From Paludibacteraceae bacterium (GTDB lineage: Bacteria > Bacteroidota > Bacteroidia > Bacteroidales > Paludibacteraceae): a DNA stretch of 64,000 nt. The notes below the pieces were generated by a model that did not search any database, was not told the origin of the DNA, and saw only the letters and a list, made by a program, of their open reading frames with translations. The stretch is from contig JAFSKL010000017.1 in assembly GCA_017448985.1 (NCBI GenBank), forward strand, positions 1 through 64,000, written 5' to 3'. Below, in pieces: positions 8,153-18,018 of the stretch. The translations under genes were made by a program, and so were the position numbers. Position 1 is the stretch's first letter; each line of letters begins with the position of its first letter.

Positions 8153-9433
8153 TTATTGTGCATTCTGCTCAGCTTGTTTTTCCTTGTACTCCTTCGGGTC
8201 GAACTCTTTCGGTACCCATGGATTCTCGGTGTCGCCCTGATAGAACATTTGAATGTCCGGCAGACCGATTCCGGGAATACCACGCGGCGTAACCGACCAC
8301 TCGTAACCCGTCAGGTTCTTGAGCGTACCGGCTTTCGTGCCGATAGCATTGTCCACATACCAGCCGAGGATACCCGTTACCGAGCCTTCGAAGTTGACAC
8401 ATCCACCTATACCGTCAGGACCGGCACCCGGAAGGAAGTAATAAGCGAACTTGGCGTACTCGGAGTTGGAGACGCAGATCTTGTTCGAGCCTTGGTCCTG
8501 GATGAAACGGTTCTGCGGGTAGCCGACATTGTTGGTGGTAGGCGCAAACACATTGGCTTTGCTGTCCTTGCGCTCCGGGTCGTCGTACTCACATTTGGCG
8601 ATGTCGCCCTGGTCGTTGTACTCGCCCGTGAAATGCACACCTACGATACGCACGAGGCGTCCGTCCATCTTGCGCACTGCGTCCATGTCATCTGCTTTGG
8701 GCTCCGGCAGGCGTTTGATCTTGGTATAGAGGTCCGCCAGCGTCACTTCGTCATAGACGAGCAGCGAAGCGTCCGGATGACCGATCATGCGAGTGGCAGC
8801 ACGGAAACGGGCCGAAGGAATACGACCCGGGTTCCAGCCCACTTTCTCGCCTGCAGAAAGGGCGTAGATATTGTTGTTGTAGGTCGGCACGCAGAGTTGC
8901 GGCTGGTTGGCATAACGGCCAATAGCCAAGCCGTTACAACGCACGAGGATCTCCTGACCCACCTGATACAGACCTCCAACCGATCCGAGATCGACGGAGA
9001 TACGCAGGTTCTGCTGGTCGATTTCAGCGCCGGTCTTCCAATCTATGACCTGCTGGATAACGAGCGACTTGTAGAAATTGCCGCCGAAGTCATCCGTCGT
9101 CACGCGACCGCGGATATAGATACCTTTGCCGTTCACGGGAATGGTATCCATCGCGTAGAGATAGAGCGTGTCCGTGCCGTTCACATACATGGAACGCGTA
9201 CGGTACGACGCCAGCGAATCATCCGCAAAATTACCGCTCTCGGTCATAAACGCGTCGAGGAAATCGTTGAGGTTATACACCTCCCATCCTTCGGGATTTT
9301 CGGCTTGCAACGCTTGGTCCAACTCATTCGAAGAGAACACATCGCTCTCCTGCAAAGCCTTGGGCTCACACGAAGCCATCAAGCCAAGCACCAGTGTACA
9401 AAGTACGATGTACGATATATTTTTCGTCTTCAT
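8153..9433 (-). CDS. DUF5689 domain lipoprotein
   Basis: A 426-residue exported lipoprotein. The signal peptide ends in the lipobox LMASC with Cys22. The region of about 40-270 (WEVYNLNDFLDAFMTESG, YIRGRVTTDDFGGNFYKSL, VRCNGLAIGRYANQPQL) matches DUF5689, a Bacteroidetes domain with OB-fold-like character that is often found next to TonB-dependent receptors. That is the case here: the receptor gene ends 5 bp upstream. A role as surface partner of that receptor is inference. Part of the signal peptide is encoded by a heptamer array. Confidence 0.85.
   Translation of the reverse strand: MKTKNISYIVLCTLVLGLMASCEPKALQESDVFSSNELDQALQAENPEGWEVYNLNDFLDAFMTESGNFADDSLASYRTRSMYVNGTDTLYLYAMDTIPVNGKGIYIRGRVTTDDFGGNFYKSLVIQQVIDWKTGAEIDQQNLRISVDLGSVGGLYQVGQEILVRCNGLAIGRYANQPQLCVPTYNNNIYALSAGEKVGWNPGRIPSARFRAATRMIGHPDASLLVYDEVTLADLYTKIKRLPEPKADDMDAVRKMDGRLVRIVGVHFTGEYNDQGDIAKCEYDDPERKDSKANVFAPTTNNVGYPQNRFIQDQGSNKICVSNSEYAKFAYYFLPGAGPDGIGGCVNFEGSVTGILGWYVDNAIGTKAGTLKNLTGYEWSVTPRGIPGIGLPDIQMFYQGDTENPWVPKEFDPKEYKEKQAEQNAQ
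9396..9416. repeat. Heptamer-period array inside a signal peptide, units GTACGAT / GTACAAA
   Basis: Three 7-bp units encode part of the hydrophobic core of the DUF5689 signal peptide (around ISYIVLC). Confidence 0.6.
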
Positions 9434-9438
9434 ATTGC

Positions 9439-12400
9439 TTAGAATTTATAGGTTACAGACAGGAAGAAGTTAGTGCCCCAAGCATAGTAGTACTTCGACG
9501 GGTACTTCCATGCGTTGGCGGTGATGACCGAGTTCTGGTAGTCGGCTTCGCCCTGACGCACGGCACGCGGGAGACGGGCTTGCTGATAGCCGCCGGTCTT
9601 GAAATGCGTGTTGTTGGTGATGTTGGTCACGCTCAGGTTGATGGAAACCGACTGACGGTTCGGCAGATAGATCAGTTTGCCTACAGAAGTATCGATGAGG
9701 AAGCGGTTAAGCGGGTTGGTAGCCGCCAGGCTCTCCTGCATGGTCATGATGTTATACGGATAACGGAGCACGGGAACACCATTGGCATCCAGCACGGCGT
9801 TCTCATAGATGGCATTACCGTTGTCGTCATACGACACGCTCAGCGCTTTGCCGTCCGTGGTCTCGATGGCGTTGGCATAACTGTCGCCAAACCAGCCGTT
9901 GACAGCCGTTCCGTCTTTGCGGACACCGGAGTACAAGCCCTGCATTCTGCGACTCGGAGCCACGGAGAGGTAACTCCAGTCGTGGTAGCTGACAGTCACA
10001 TCGGCAAACCACATCTTCGGGTGGAAGAAACTCAGCTTGAGGCTGGCGTTCACTTGTGGTCCCGTAGAGAGGTGCAGGCCTTTGAGATAGACATTGTCGG
10101 TCGTCTCGAATACCAGTTCGCCCGTTGCCAGGTTCTTGGTCATCGGCATGCCGTTCTCCGCCGAGCTGACTGCTACAGCATCGCTCGTGTAACGGTAGTC
10201 GCCTACAGCTACCACCGGCGTCAATGTGAAATAGGTGCCGAGCTTGAAGGCTGCAGCAGCTTCCAATCCCATGTAGCGCTTGTCAATACCGGTCATGGCC
10301 TGATTGACAAAAGTTCGAGCCTCATCGTCGTAGTAGCCGTTCAGTTCGGTGGCTCCCCAGCTCTGGGTGAAATAACCGGTGATACGACCGCGAACAACCG
10401 GATAGTTGAACTCATAGGTCAGGTCAGCCGATGCCACTTTCTCGCTGGCGGCATAGAAATCTTTCAGGCTCTTGGCATTGTCGTGACGGTAGATATTGTC
10501 CACTACGCGGTCGTGTACACGCTGCGAAATATAGGCATCACGCGCGTACGGGGCACGAGTCTCTGCCAACGCGTTCAGTTTCAGTTTGTTACGGCCGTTA
10601 ATCTTGTAGTTCAGACCGAGTTTGAAGGCCGGATCCAGGAAGTGGTGATCATCGCCCTGATAGGTTGTTCCGGCACGCAGCGCGTTGTTGGCCTCCAGTT
10701 GTTTGATCCTGTCATACGAAGCCTTGCCGTAGTATTTCCATGCATCCACGCCGGTACGCTCGTCAGCCACTTTGGTCAGATACCAGGCACGGCCGTTAAG
10801 CATGTTGGTCGTACGCTGCATCATCGAGTAGTCGAACTGGATGGCGTAGAACAGGTCCACTTCGTTGAAGGTCCATTCATTCTGGAACCACGCCTTGAAA
10901 TCGGCCATGTTGATGCGGTAGTCATAGCCGAAACGGCGGCCGTTGTCACGGATGACAGAGTTGTAGTCGTCGGCAATCTCGTTCTTGCGCACATGCGCGA
11001 TGTCCTCCTGCGTGAAACCGCTGTTCGAAGCCAGCTCCTTGATGTCACGATCCGCAAAAGCATCGATATCGATCCATTGATTGGCACCTAACAGGTCGTC
11101 AATCGTCTTGTAGTGAATGCCTTGCGAGTACTTGGCTTCGGCAGCAACCGTCATCTTGAGGTGGTCGTACTTGGTGTTCACATAGTTGAACGAAGCATTG
11201 GCCTCCTCTATGTCGTTGTGGCGACGCTCGAGGATGTAGCGAGCCGAACCTTCCGGATTGTTGTAGTTCTGCGCATAGTTGGCTGCGTAGATATTGGACC
11301 AGTCGATCTGCGTGGTCTTGTCGTCACGTTTCTGCCAAAACTCGACCAAAGCGTTGTAGTGCGCCTGGTCCACCGACGGGCCTACCAGGTTGCCGTCCAG
11401 AGCCGTAAAGCCTTCACCGTAACTGCGGCCGTTCATGTCATGACCGATGAACAAACCCCACGGATAGTGAACATTCGTCTCGGGATCGTAGAGCTGGGAT
11501 GCCGAAATCTCGTTGTTCGGATTGGCAATCTGATTATCCCACATGAACGAAGGCATATTGCGGTAGTAGTCCGGACGCGGATCGGGAGCATTGTAGAAAT
11601 TGATAGCCGAGTTCGAATACCACGAATAGTGGTATCCTGCCGCCACTTTGAGTTTCTGCTGCTCGTCGATATTGTACTCGAAGGTAGCGATTACCGTCGG
11701 ATCATAGGACTTGACGATACGCGAGTTGCGCACCTTGCCGTTCTGATAACCCCAATAGGGATTATAGTAGATCGATCCCGTCAGGTCATACACCTCTTGC
11801 GTCACGGCAGCGTTCTGTCCGCGCTCCGTCGGAGCACCGAAGGTGATCAGTTTGAGGCGTTTGTTGCTCCAGATCTTCTCAGCCGTGAGGAAATAGCCCA
11901 AGGAGTAGTACTTGATACCTTCGCCGATGATACCTTTCTGGTCGATGTACGGCGAGAAGCGGTATGCCAACTGTGCCGTCACGGCCCATCCGTTAGCCAT
12001 CACACCGCTGGAGTAGGTAGCGTTGATACGCGCTTTGTAGTTGCGGTTGGTACCCGCAGCGCCTACTTTCCAACCTTGCGCATAACGGCTGGCACCCATC
12101 AGGTAGTTGGTGGCTTGACCCAGACCGCCGAAAGTGAAGTTGGTGGCCTCCATCGGGTTCAGCACCTCTTTGTAACGGCTCGCATCGTTCAAACCACCCA
12201 TCGCCGAGTAGTTGAACTGGCCGCGTTCCTGCGACATGAAGTTCAGGCCCTCGATGTAGTAACTCTCCGCGTTCGATTGGTAGCCACGATTCCTGTAACG
12301 GGCTGTGGACCAGGCGAATGAGGTGTTCGAGTTGAACACATCCGTCGAAGCCGAGGACGAGGAAGCTTGCGCTTGCGAACGGCCTTCATCGTCCGTCATC

Positions 12401-12759
12401 TCCTCTTCCGTCAGGTTCAGTAGGATCTCGTCCTGTGCCTGCGTCACGATGTCCTGTTGCAGACCGATAGCCTCCAACTGGTTGGCTTGATCGGCCTTGA
12501 GGTTGATCAGCTCGAGCGTTGCCAGATAGCCTTCCGCTTCAATCAGTACCTCTTCGTCCATTGCCTCCAGGTAGAGTAGAGTAAACTCACCCTCCGAGTT
12601 GGTAGTGGTGGAAATGTTTTGGTTAGCAAGCGTGACTTTGGCGCCGACCACAGGTGTCTGAGTGGCTCCGTCAATCACTCGCCCCTTGAGTGATGTCTGC
12701 GCCATCGCCGCTACAGAGAACAGCAGCACAGCCATCAGAGAATAGAGTTTGTGTCTCAT
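9439..12759 (-). CDS. TonB-dependent outer-membrane receptor with N-terminal carboxypeptidase-regulatory-like domain
   Basis: A 1106-residue outer-membrane protein. A signal peptide (1-20, ending AAMAQ) is followed by a carboxypeptidase-regulatory-like beta-sandwich at about 22-100 (SLKGRVIDGATQTPVVGAKV, NSEGEFTL). Next comes a plug region with RYRNRGYQSNAESYYIEG, then a long beta-barrel of repeated aromatic strands closing with FFLSVTYKF, whose terminal Phe is typical of outer-membrane barrels. No SusD homologue is next to it; the partner gene encodes a DUF5689 lipoprotein instead, so this is not a classical SusCD pair. The ligand cannot be told. asnS ends 36 bp upstream. Confidence 0.88.
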   Translation of the reverse strand: MRHKLYSLMAVLLFSVAAMAQTSLKGRVIDGATQTPVVGAKVTLANQNISTTTNSEGEFTLLYLEAMDEEVLIEAEGYLATLELINLKADQANQLEAIGLQQDIVTQAQDEILLNLTEEEMTDDEGRSQAQASSSSASTDVFNSNTSFAWSTARYRNRGYQSNAESYYIEGLNFMSQERGQFNYSAMGGLNDASRYKEVLNPMEATNFTFGGLGQATNYLMGASRYAQGWKVGAAGTNRNYKARINATYSSGVMANGWAVTAQLAYRFSPYIDQKGIIGEGIKYYSLGYFLTAEKIWSNKRLKLITFGAPTERGQNAAVTQEVYDLTGSIYYNPYWGYQNGKVRNSRIVKSYDPTVIATFEYNIDEQQKLKVAAGYHYSWYSNSAINFYNAPDPRPDYYRNMPSFMWDNQIANPNNEISASQLYDPETNVHYPWGLFIGHDMNGRSYGEGFTALDGNLVGPSVDQAHYNALVEFWQKRDDKTTQIDWSNIYAANYAQNYNNPEGSARYILERRHNDIEEANASFNYVNTKYDHLKMTVAAEAKYSQGIHYKTIDDLLGANQWIDIDAFADRDIKELASNSGFTQEDIAHVRKNEIADDYNSVIRDNGRRFGYDYRINMADFKAWFQNEWTFNEVDLFYAIQFDYSMMQRTTNMLNGRAWYLTKVADERTGVDAWKYYGKASYDRIKQLEANNALRAGTTYQGDDHHFLDPAFKLGLNYKINGRNKLKLNALAETRAPYARDAYISQRVHDRVVDNIYRHDNAKSLKDFYAASEKVASADLTYEFNYPVVRGRITGYFTQSWGATELNGYYDDEARTFVNQAMTGIDKRYMGLEAAAAFKLGTYFTLTPVVAVGDYRYTSDAVAVSSAENGMPMTKNLATGELVFETTDNVYLKGLHLSTGPQVNASLKLSFFHPKMWFADVTVSYHDWSYLSVAPSRRMQGLYSGVRKDGTAVNGWFGDSYANAIETTDGKALSVSYDDNGNAIYENAVLDANGVPVLRYPYNIMTMQESLAATNPLNRFLIDTSVGKLIYLPNRQSVSINLSVTNITNNTHFKTGGYQQARLPRAVRQGEADYQNSVITANAWKYPSKYYYAWGTNFFLSVTYKF

Positions 12760-12795
12760 AATGATTGTTTGTTAGTGTTTTTATGGTGTTTATTG

Positions 12796-14193
12796 TCAAA
12801 ATTCTGCACTCTTGGGTGTACGCGGGAACGGAATGACATCGCGTATGTTCTGCATTCCGGTCACGAACAGCATCAGTCGCTCGAAGCCCAGACCGAATCC
12901 TGCGTGCGGCGCTGCGCCGAAACGACGCGTGTCGAGGTACCACCACATGTCCTTCATCGGTATATGGCGTCGCTCTATCTCTGCGTTCAGCAGGTCGAGG
13001 CTCTCCTCACGCACGCTTCCGCCGATGATCTCGCCTATCTGCGGGAACAGCACATCCGTGCCTTGAACCGTCTTGCCATCCTCGTTGATCTTCATGTAGA
13101 ATGCTTTGATGTCCTTCGGATAGTCGGTCATGATGACCGGTTTGCGGAAGTGCTCCTCTACCAGATAACGCTCATGTTCCGAACTCAAATCATCGCCCCA
13201 ATTGCACGGGAACTCGAACTTGCGACCGTTCTGTATGGCCTCTTGCAGTATGCGAATCCCCTCCGTGTATTCTAGACGAACGAATTCGGTATTCACAACC
13301 GACTTCAAACGCTCTATCAGACCCTTGTCCACAAACTGGTTCAGGAACTCCAGATCGTCCATGCAATGCTCCAGAGCCCAACGCACGCAGTACTTGATAA
13401 AGTCCTCCTCCAGATCCATCAGCTCGTCCTTCTGGATAAAGGCTACTTCCGGCTCTATCATCCAGAACTCCGCCAGGTGTCTCGGCGTGTTGCTGTTCTC
13501 CGCGCGGAAGGTCGGACCGAAGGTGTAGATCTTGCCTAATGCCATAGCTCCGAGCTCGCCCTCCAATTGTCCGCTGACTGTCAGAGCAGCCTGCTTGCCG
13601 AAGAAATCGTCGCTGTAGTCGATCTGGCCGTTGTCGTCTTTCTTCAGGTTGTAGAGGTTTTTGGTCGTTACCTGGAACATCTGTCCGGCGCCTTCACAGT
13701 CCGAAGCTGTGATAAGCGGCGTGTGGAAATAGAAATAGCCGTGCTCATGGAAATAGGTGTGAATGGCCATCGCCATGTTGTGACGGATACGGAATACGGC
13801 GCCGAAGGTGTTGGTACGGGGACGCAGATGCGCTATCGTGCGCAGAAACTCCATGCTCAGACCTTTCTTCTGCAGCGGGTATTTCTCCGGATCGGCAGTG
13901 CCATACACCTCCAGATCGGTTAACTGAATCTCCACACTCTGGCCTGCTCCCTGGCTCTCTACCAGAATACCGGTAGCCGAGATACACGAGCCGGTCGTTA
14001 CGGGTTTGAGACGCTCCTCGTCAAACTTCTCCAAATCGACCACTATCTGGATATTCTTGATGGTAGAGCCGTCGTTGAGGGCGATGAATGACACATTCTT
14101 GTTGCCTCGACGGCTGCGGACCCATCCGCGAACATTGATCGTTGCGCCGAAATCGGTACGCTTGAGAGCGTCTATGATAACTGTTCTTTGCAT
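12796..14193 (-). CDS. asnS: Asparagine--tRNA ligase
   Basis: A 465-residue class II tRNA synthetase. The OB-fold anticodon-binding domain is at about 15-110 ([19 protein letters not shown]). The class II core carries motif 2 ([20 protein letters not shown]) and motif 3 ([12 protein letters not shown]). The [10 protein letters not shown] sequence distinguishes AsnRS from AspRS. The ATG at 14193 ([11 protein letters not shown]) is preferred over a TTG five codons upstream. It lies between dnaB and the receptor gene in a run of minus-strand genes. Confidence 0.95.
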   Translation of the reverse strand: MQRTVIIDALKRTDFGATINVRGWVRSRRGNKNVSFIALNDGSTIKNIQIVVDLEKFDEERLKPVTTGSCISATGILVESQGAGQSVEIQLTDLEVYGTADPEKYPLQKKGLSMEFLRTIAHLRPRTNTFGAVFRIRHNMAMAIHTYFHEHGYFYFHTPLITASDCEGAGQMFQVTTKNLYNLKKDDNGQIDYSDDFFGKQAALTVSGQLEGELGAMALGKIYTFGPTFRAENSNTPRHLAEFWMIEPEVAFIQKDELMDLEEDFIKYCVRWALEHCMDDLEFLNQFVDKGLIERLKSVVNTEFVRLEYTEGIRILQEAIQNGRKFEFPCNWGDDLSSEHERYLVEEHFRKPVIMTDYPKDIKAFYMKINEDGKTVQGTDVLFPQIGEIIGGSVREESLDLLNAEIERRHIPMKDMWWYLDTRRFGAAPHAGFGLGFERLMLFVTGMQNIRDVIPFPRTPKSAEF

Positions 14194-14203
14194 ATAATTA
14201 TTC

Positions 14204-14224
14204 TTCAATTTTCAATCTTCAATT
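14204..14224. repeat. Heptamer-period array, units TTCAATT / TTCAATC
   Basis: Three 7-bp units fill the short gap between dnaB and asnS and touch the dnaB stop codon. Confidence 0.6.
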
Positions 14225-15809
14225 ACAAAATGTACTGATTGGGATCTTCACCCAAACTATTTACTTGTGCGCCATCCGCATTCATCTGCTGTCCGAACGA
14301 CACGGCTCCCAACGAACTGTTCATGCTGGACTGGATCGATACGGCTTCCGTACCCGCTGGCGGTACCGGTCCGCCCAACTCATCCGGATCGATGGCCTCG
14401 TCCTCGTTCTGGAACTTGGCGTACTTGCTGCGGAAACGCAGCCAGATGGAGTCGGTAGCGCCGTTACGGTGCTTGGCCACGATGATCTGCGCCAGACCAC
14501 GCAAGTCCTTGCCGGTCTTGTCGTCGTTATAGAGATGGTAGTATTCGGGCCTGTGAATGAAACATACGAGGTCGGCATCCTGTTCGATAGCGCCGGACTC
14601 ACGCAAGTCCGCTAATTGCGGTGTCTTGCCTTCCACGCCTTGACGCGCCTCCACACCACGGTTCAGCTGCGACAACGCGATGATAGGTATATCCAGCTCT
14701 TTGGCCAGGGCCTTGAGGTTTCGCGAAATGATACTTACCTCCTGTTCACGGCTGCCGAACGATGTGCCTTGCGCGTTCATCAGCTGCAGATAGTCGATGA
14801 TGATGAGCTTGATGCCGTGTTCGCGAACATGCTTGCGGGCCTTCGAACGTAACTCGAAAATCGACAACGACGGCGTATCGTCCAAATAGAGCGGTTTCCC
14901 CTTCATGATGTTGATCTTCGTGTTCAGTCGCCGTGCCTCTTCTTTGGTCATCTTGCCGGTCTTGATGCGGTCGCCTTCTATCTCGCATACATTCATGATC
15001 AGACGGTTCACCAACTGCACGCTGCTCATCTCAAGCGAGAAGAGCGCCACCGGTATCTCACGGTCTATCGCCATATGCTTGGCCATCGACAGCACAAACG
15101 CCGTTTTTCCCATGGCCGGACGAGCCGCTATGATGATGAGGTCAGGTGTCTGCCAGCCGGATGTGATCTTGTCCAAGGCATGGAAGCCGGAAGGAATACC
15201 GCTGATCGAACCCGTGTTCTTTGCCGCATTCTCCATACGCCTGAAAGCCTCTTCTATCACCGGGTCTATCTGTGTCAAATCGCGTTTCTGCGAGCGTTGC
15301 GATATCTCAAAGATACTCGACTCTGCTTCCTGCATCAGCTCGTCCACATCCTGTGTCTCGTCAAAGCCTTTCTCTTCTATCTGCGCAGCCATCGCTATCA
15401 GGTCACGCGCGGTCGCCTTGTTGGCAATGATCTGTGCGTGATAGCGCAAGTGTGCCGTCGAAGCCACGCGACGCGTCAGGTCTGCCAGATATACTACGCC
15501 ACCGGCTTTCTCCAGGGTGCCGAGACTCTTCAGTTTCTCACCCACGGTCATCAGGTCGATCGGTTCATCCTTGAGCGCCAACGCACGGATCGCCTCAAAG
15601 ACCATACGGTTCTGGTCCTTGTAGAAAACCTCCGGACGCAGCAAGTCGGCTACCGTTCCGTAAGCTTCTTTCTCTAACATCAAAGCGCCAAGAACCGAGT
15701 CCTCCACCTCAATCGCTTGCGGTGGCAGCTTGCCTGCTTCGTTGGCGCCCACCTTGATGATGGTGGTCGTTTGGCTGCGTTTGCGACTATTTTTGTTTGA
15801 GTCTGCCAT
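14223..15809 (-). CDS. dnaB: Replicative DNA helicase DnaB
   Basis: A 528-residue hexameric fork helicase. The N-terminal DnaB domain is at about 28-135 (PPQAIEVEDSVLGALMLEKE). The RecA-like core has Walker A ARPAMGKTAF (about 228-237), Walker B LIIIDYLQLM, and ALSQLNRGVE with the arginine-finger region that follows. There is a Bacteroidetes-style N-terminal tail (SNKNSRKRSQTTT) and a C-terminal tail of about 60 residues. No intein is present. The start lies inside the end of meaB (23-bp overlap). Confidence 0.95.
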   Translation of the reverse strand: MADSNKNSRKRSQTTTIIKVGANEAGKLPPQAIEVEDSVLGALMLEKEAYGTVADLLRPEVFYKDQNRMVFEAIRALALKDEPIDLMTVGEKLKSLGTLEKAGGVVYLADLTRRVASTAHLRYHAQIIANKATARDLIAMAAQIEEKGFDETQDVDELMQEAESSIFEISQRSQKRDLTQIDPVIEEAFRRMENAAKNTGSISGIPSGFHALDKITSGWQTPDLIIIAARPAMGKTAFVLSMAKHMAIDREIPVALFSLEMSSVQLVNRLIMNVCEIEGDRIKTGKMTKEEARRLNTKINIMKGKPLYLDDTPSLSIFELRSKARKHVREHGIKLIIIDYLQLMNAQGTSFGSREQEVSIISRNLKALAKELDIPIIALSQLNRGVEARQGVEGKTPQLADLRESGAIEQDADLVCFIHRPEYYHLYNDDKTGKDLRGLAQIIVAKHRNGATDSIWLRFRSKYAKFQNEDEAIDPDELGGPVPPAGTEAVSIQSSMNSSLGAVSFGQQMNADGAQVNSLGEDPNQYIL

Positions 15810-16884
15810 ATGCGGAAATCAAATTATGTGCAGCTATAAAACTGCTTATTTCGTTATTCAGTACCTGCCGTTCGGCCACTTCTATCTGATGCTCCAACTG
15901 TTCGTTCTTGTAGAATCCGTCCAACAGGGCCTGGTTGATCGTCTCGTACATCCAGTATTTGGCCTGTTCGGTGCGGTGTGCCTCAAAATAGCCGTTCTGC
16001 TTGGTAAATTCGATGTATTGCTCGATGTTCTCCCATACTTCCATCACGCCGCTGTGGTCAATCGACGAGCAGCATATTGCCTCGGGTTTCCAGCCTGAAT
16101 CGGACGGCGGAAAGAGCGCCAACGCGTTCTTGAAACTCACTCGCGCTGCGCGCGCGCGTTCTATATTATTACCGTCGCATTTGTTGATGGCTATTCCGTC
16201 CGCCATTTCCATGATGCCGCGTTTGATGCCTTGCAGCTCGTCGCCGGTACCGGTCACTTGCAGCAGCAGGAAATAATCGACCATCGAATGGGCAGCTGTT
16301 TCCGACTGTCCCACACCTACTGTCTCCAATAGGATCGTATCGAATCCTGCGGCCTCGCAGAGCACGATCGTCTCCCGCGTCTTACGGGCCACGCCGCCCA
16401 ATGAACCGGCTGACGGACTCGGACGGATGAACGCATTCGATTGGACGGACAGCTCGTTCATACGTGTCTTGTCGCCCAAGATCGAACCTTTGCTCCGTTC
16501 GCTCGACGGGTCTATTGCCAGTACCGCCAAATGCTTGCCGCGATTGCATAACTCGTTGCCAAGCGCCTCGATGAAGGTCGATTTGCCGGCTCCCGGAACA
16601 CCCGTGATGCCCACGCGTATCGAATGGCCCGTGTAGGGGAGGCACAGCTCAATCACTTTCTGCGCGATAGCCTGGTCTGCCATCAGATTGCTCTCCACCA
16701 GCGTTACGGCCTGACTGAGAATAGTCATGTCGCCACGACGGATCCCCTCGAAGTACTCTTCGGGACTCAATACCGTCTTTCGCCGCCGGAAAGTGGAATA
16801 GGGATTGACGGAGGGCAGGTTCTGAACACCCGCATTCACCGTCAAACCCTTGTATTCGGCACTATTTTCCGGATGGTCTATCAT
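15787..16884 (-). CDS. meaB: MeaB/ArgK-type GTPase, methylmalonyl-CoA mutase chaperone
   Basis: A 365-residue G3E P-loop GTPase with Walker A GVPGAGKSTF (about 94-103), the switch region ETVGVGQSE and the base-recognition motif NKCDGNN. MeaB guards and reactivates B12-dependent methylmalonyl-CoA mutase, used by Bacteroidales in making propionate from succinate. The mutase genes are not in this window. It overlaps DUF1573 by 4 bp upstream and dnaB by 23 bp downstream, so the three are probably one transcript. Confidence 0.92.
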   Translation of the reverse strand: MIDHPENSAEYKGLTVNAGVQNLPSVNPYSTFRRRKTVLSPEEYFEGIRRGDMTILSQAVTLVESNLMADQAIAQKVIELCLPYTGHSIRVGITGVPGAGKSTFIEALGNELCNRGKHLAVLAIDPSSERSKGSILGDKTRMNELSVQSNAFIRPSPSAGSLGGVARKTRETIVLCEAAGFDTILLETVGVGQSETAAHSMVDYFLLLQVTGTGDELQGIKRGIMEMADGIAINKCDGNNIERARAARVSFKNALALFPPSDSGWKPEAICCSSIDHSGVMEVWENIEQYIEFTKQNGYFEAHRTEQAKYWMYETINQALLDGFYKNEQLEHQIEVAERQVLNNEISSFIAAHNLISAYGRLKQK

Positions 16885-17960
16885 TCAACTGTGAAGCTCA
16901 GTTTAACGCGTTTTAGCGGCGTCAGGTAGTCATTCGAGATGATGACGATCTCACGGCTGTAAGTAGCGGCTTCCAGACCATTGGTGTTAATCTCTACCGT
17001 CACGGCACCTTTCTTGCCGGACTTGATGGCCTTCGGAGTCTTGATCAGCAAATGCTCGTCGGTCGAATAGATACGACGGATCTCCAGCGGGTTAACGCCG
17101 ATGTTCTTGATCGGGAAGGAGAACTTAAGCACCTTGCCGGCGGCTATCTTGCCTGCATTCTGCTCTCCCAAAGTCTCGATGATAGGAGCCTGCTGTTTGT
17201 CCTCTACGCTCAGCTGGCTGAAATCCTCCGCGATGTTGGCGCGAACAACGAGCTTGTGTGCATCGTCCAGCACTTTCTTGCCGTCGATCACTACATACGC
17301 TGCTGCCTCTACAGGACCGTACAGCTTCGTGTTCTTGGTGTCCACCACAAAGACGAACTTGCCCACTTCGTTGGCTTGGGCCGTAGGTAGCGTCACTTGT
17401 GTCAGCAGATAGCTGTCTGCCGAACTGGTGGCCAGTTCTGCCGAGTGAGCGGCAGAAGTCTGATTGGCAAACTCCAGCTCCCCGGTCTTGCTCGCACCTT
17501 TGATGATAGTGCCCAAATCCAACTCTTTGCTCTTCATGTTCAGCTCGCCTACGGCAATCGTATATTTGTTCACCGGCTTGGCTTGTTTGGGAATCACCTC
17601 ACCTTTGATATACACTTTGGCTGTCGGCTCTTTGGCGTTGGATGTGATGGTCACGGTCTTCTGGAAGCGTCCCGGACGGCCGTTCGGGTTGTAGGTCACG
17701 GTGATCGTGCCTTTCTGTCCGGGCTCTACCGGCTCTTTGGTCCAGGTCGGAGTAGTGCAACCGCAGCTCGCGCGCACGTTACTCAGCACTAACGGTGACA
17801 TACCTTCGTTCTTGAATACAAACTCAACGGACACACGGCCGCCGTCTTCGTTGATTTTACCAAAATCGTGCTCGGTTTTCTCAAATGTGATCACCGGCTC
17901 TTGTCCCATCATGGCTACTGCCACCAGCGCCATGCATAGTGTACTAAAAATCTTTTTCAT
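16881..17960 (-). CDS. DUF1573 domain protein, exported
   Basis: A 359-residue secreted or periplasmic protein with a signal peptide (1-20, ending AVAMMGQ). The first domain (about 24-125) is a clear DUF1573 immunoglobulin-like fold: FEKTEHDFGKINEDGG, SNVRASCGCTTPTW, GTITVTYNPNGRPG. A second, similar beta-rich region follows (LDLGTIIKGASKTGELEF) and a third near the C-terminus (NIGVNPLEIRRIYS), so it looks like three repeats of one fold. DUF1573 proteins are very common in Bacteroidetes and have no agreed function. The end overlaps meaB by 4 bp. Confidence 0.85.
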   Translation of the reverse strand: MKKIFSTLCMALVAVAMMGQEPVITFEKTEHDFGKINEDGGRVSVEFVFKNEGMSPLVLSNVRASCGCTTPTWTKEPVEPGQKGTITVTYNPNGRPGRFQKTVTITSNAKEPTAKVYIKGEVIPKQAKPVNKYTIAVGELNMKSKELDLGTIIKGASKTGELEFANQTSAAHSAELATSSADSYLLTQVTLPTAQANEVGKFVFVVDTKNTKLYGPVEAAAYVVIDGKKVLDDAHKLVVRANIAEDFSQLSVEDKQQAPIIETLGEQNAGKIAAGKVLKFSFPIKNIGVNPLEIRRIYSTDEHLLIKTPKAIKSGKKGAVTVEINTNGLEAATYSREIVIISNDYLTPLKRVKLSFTVE

Positions 17961-17969
17961 AACTTATAA

Positions 17970-18018
17970 TTTTGAATTTTTAATTTTTAATTTTTAATTC
18001 TTAATTCTTAATTTTCAT
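17970..18018. repeat. Perfect-period heptamer array, units TTTTTAA / TTCTTAA
   Basis: Seven units of exactly 7 bp fill the gap between relA and DUF1573 and run over the relA stop codon, supplying its last codons (N-E-N-stop). The unit drifts from TTTTGAA to TTTTCAT along the array. Confidence 0.8.

Noticed and set aside
8156..12321. Long plus-strand frames (428, 565 and 402 codons) opposite the DUF5689 and TonB receptor genes
   Set aside because: They encode no recognisable domains and lie opposite well-supported envelope genes; they are shadows of regular third-codon base use.
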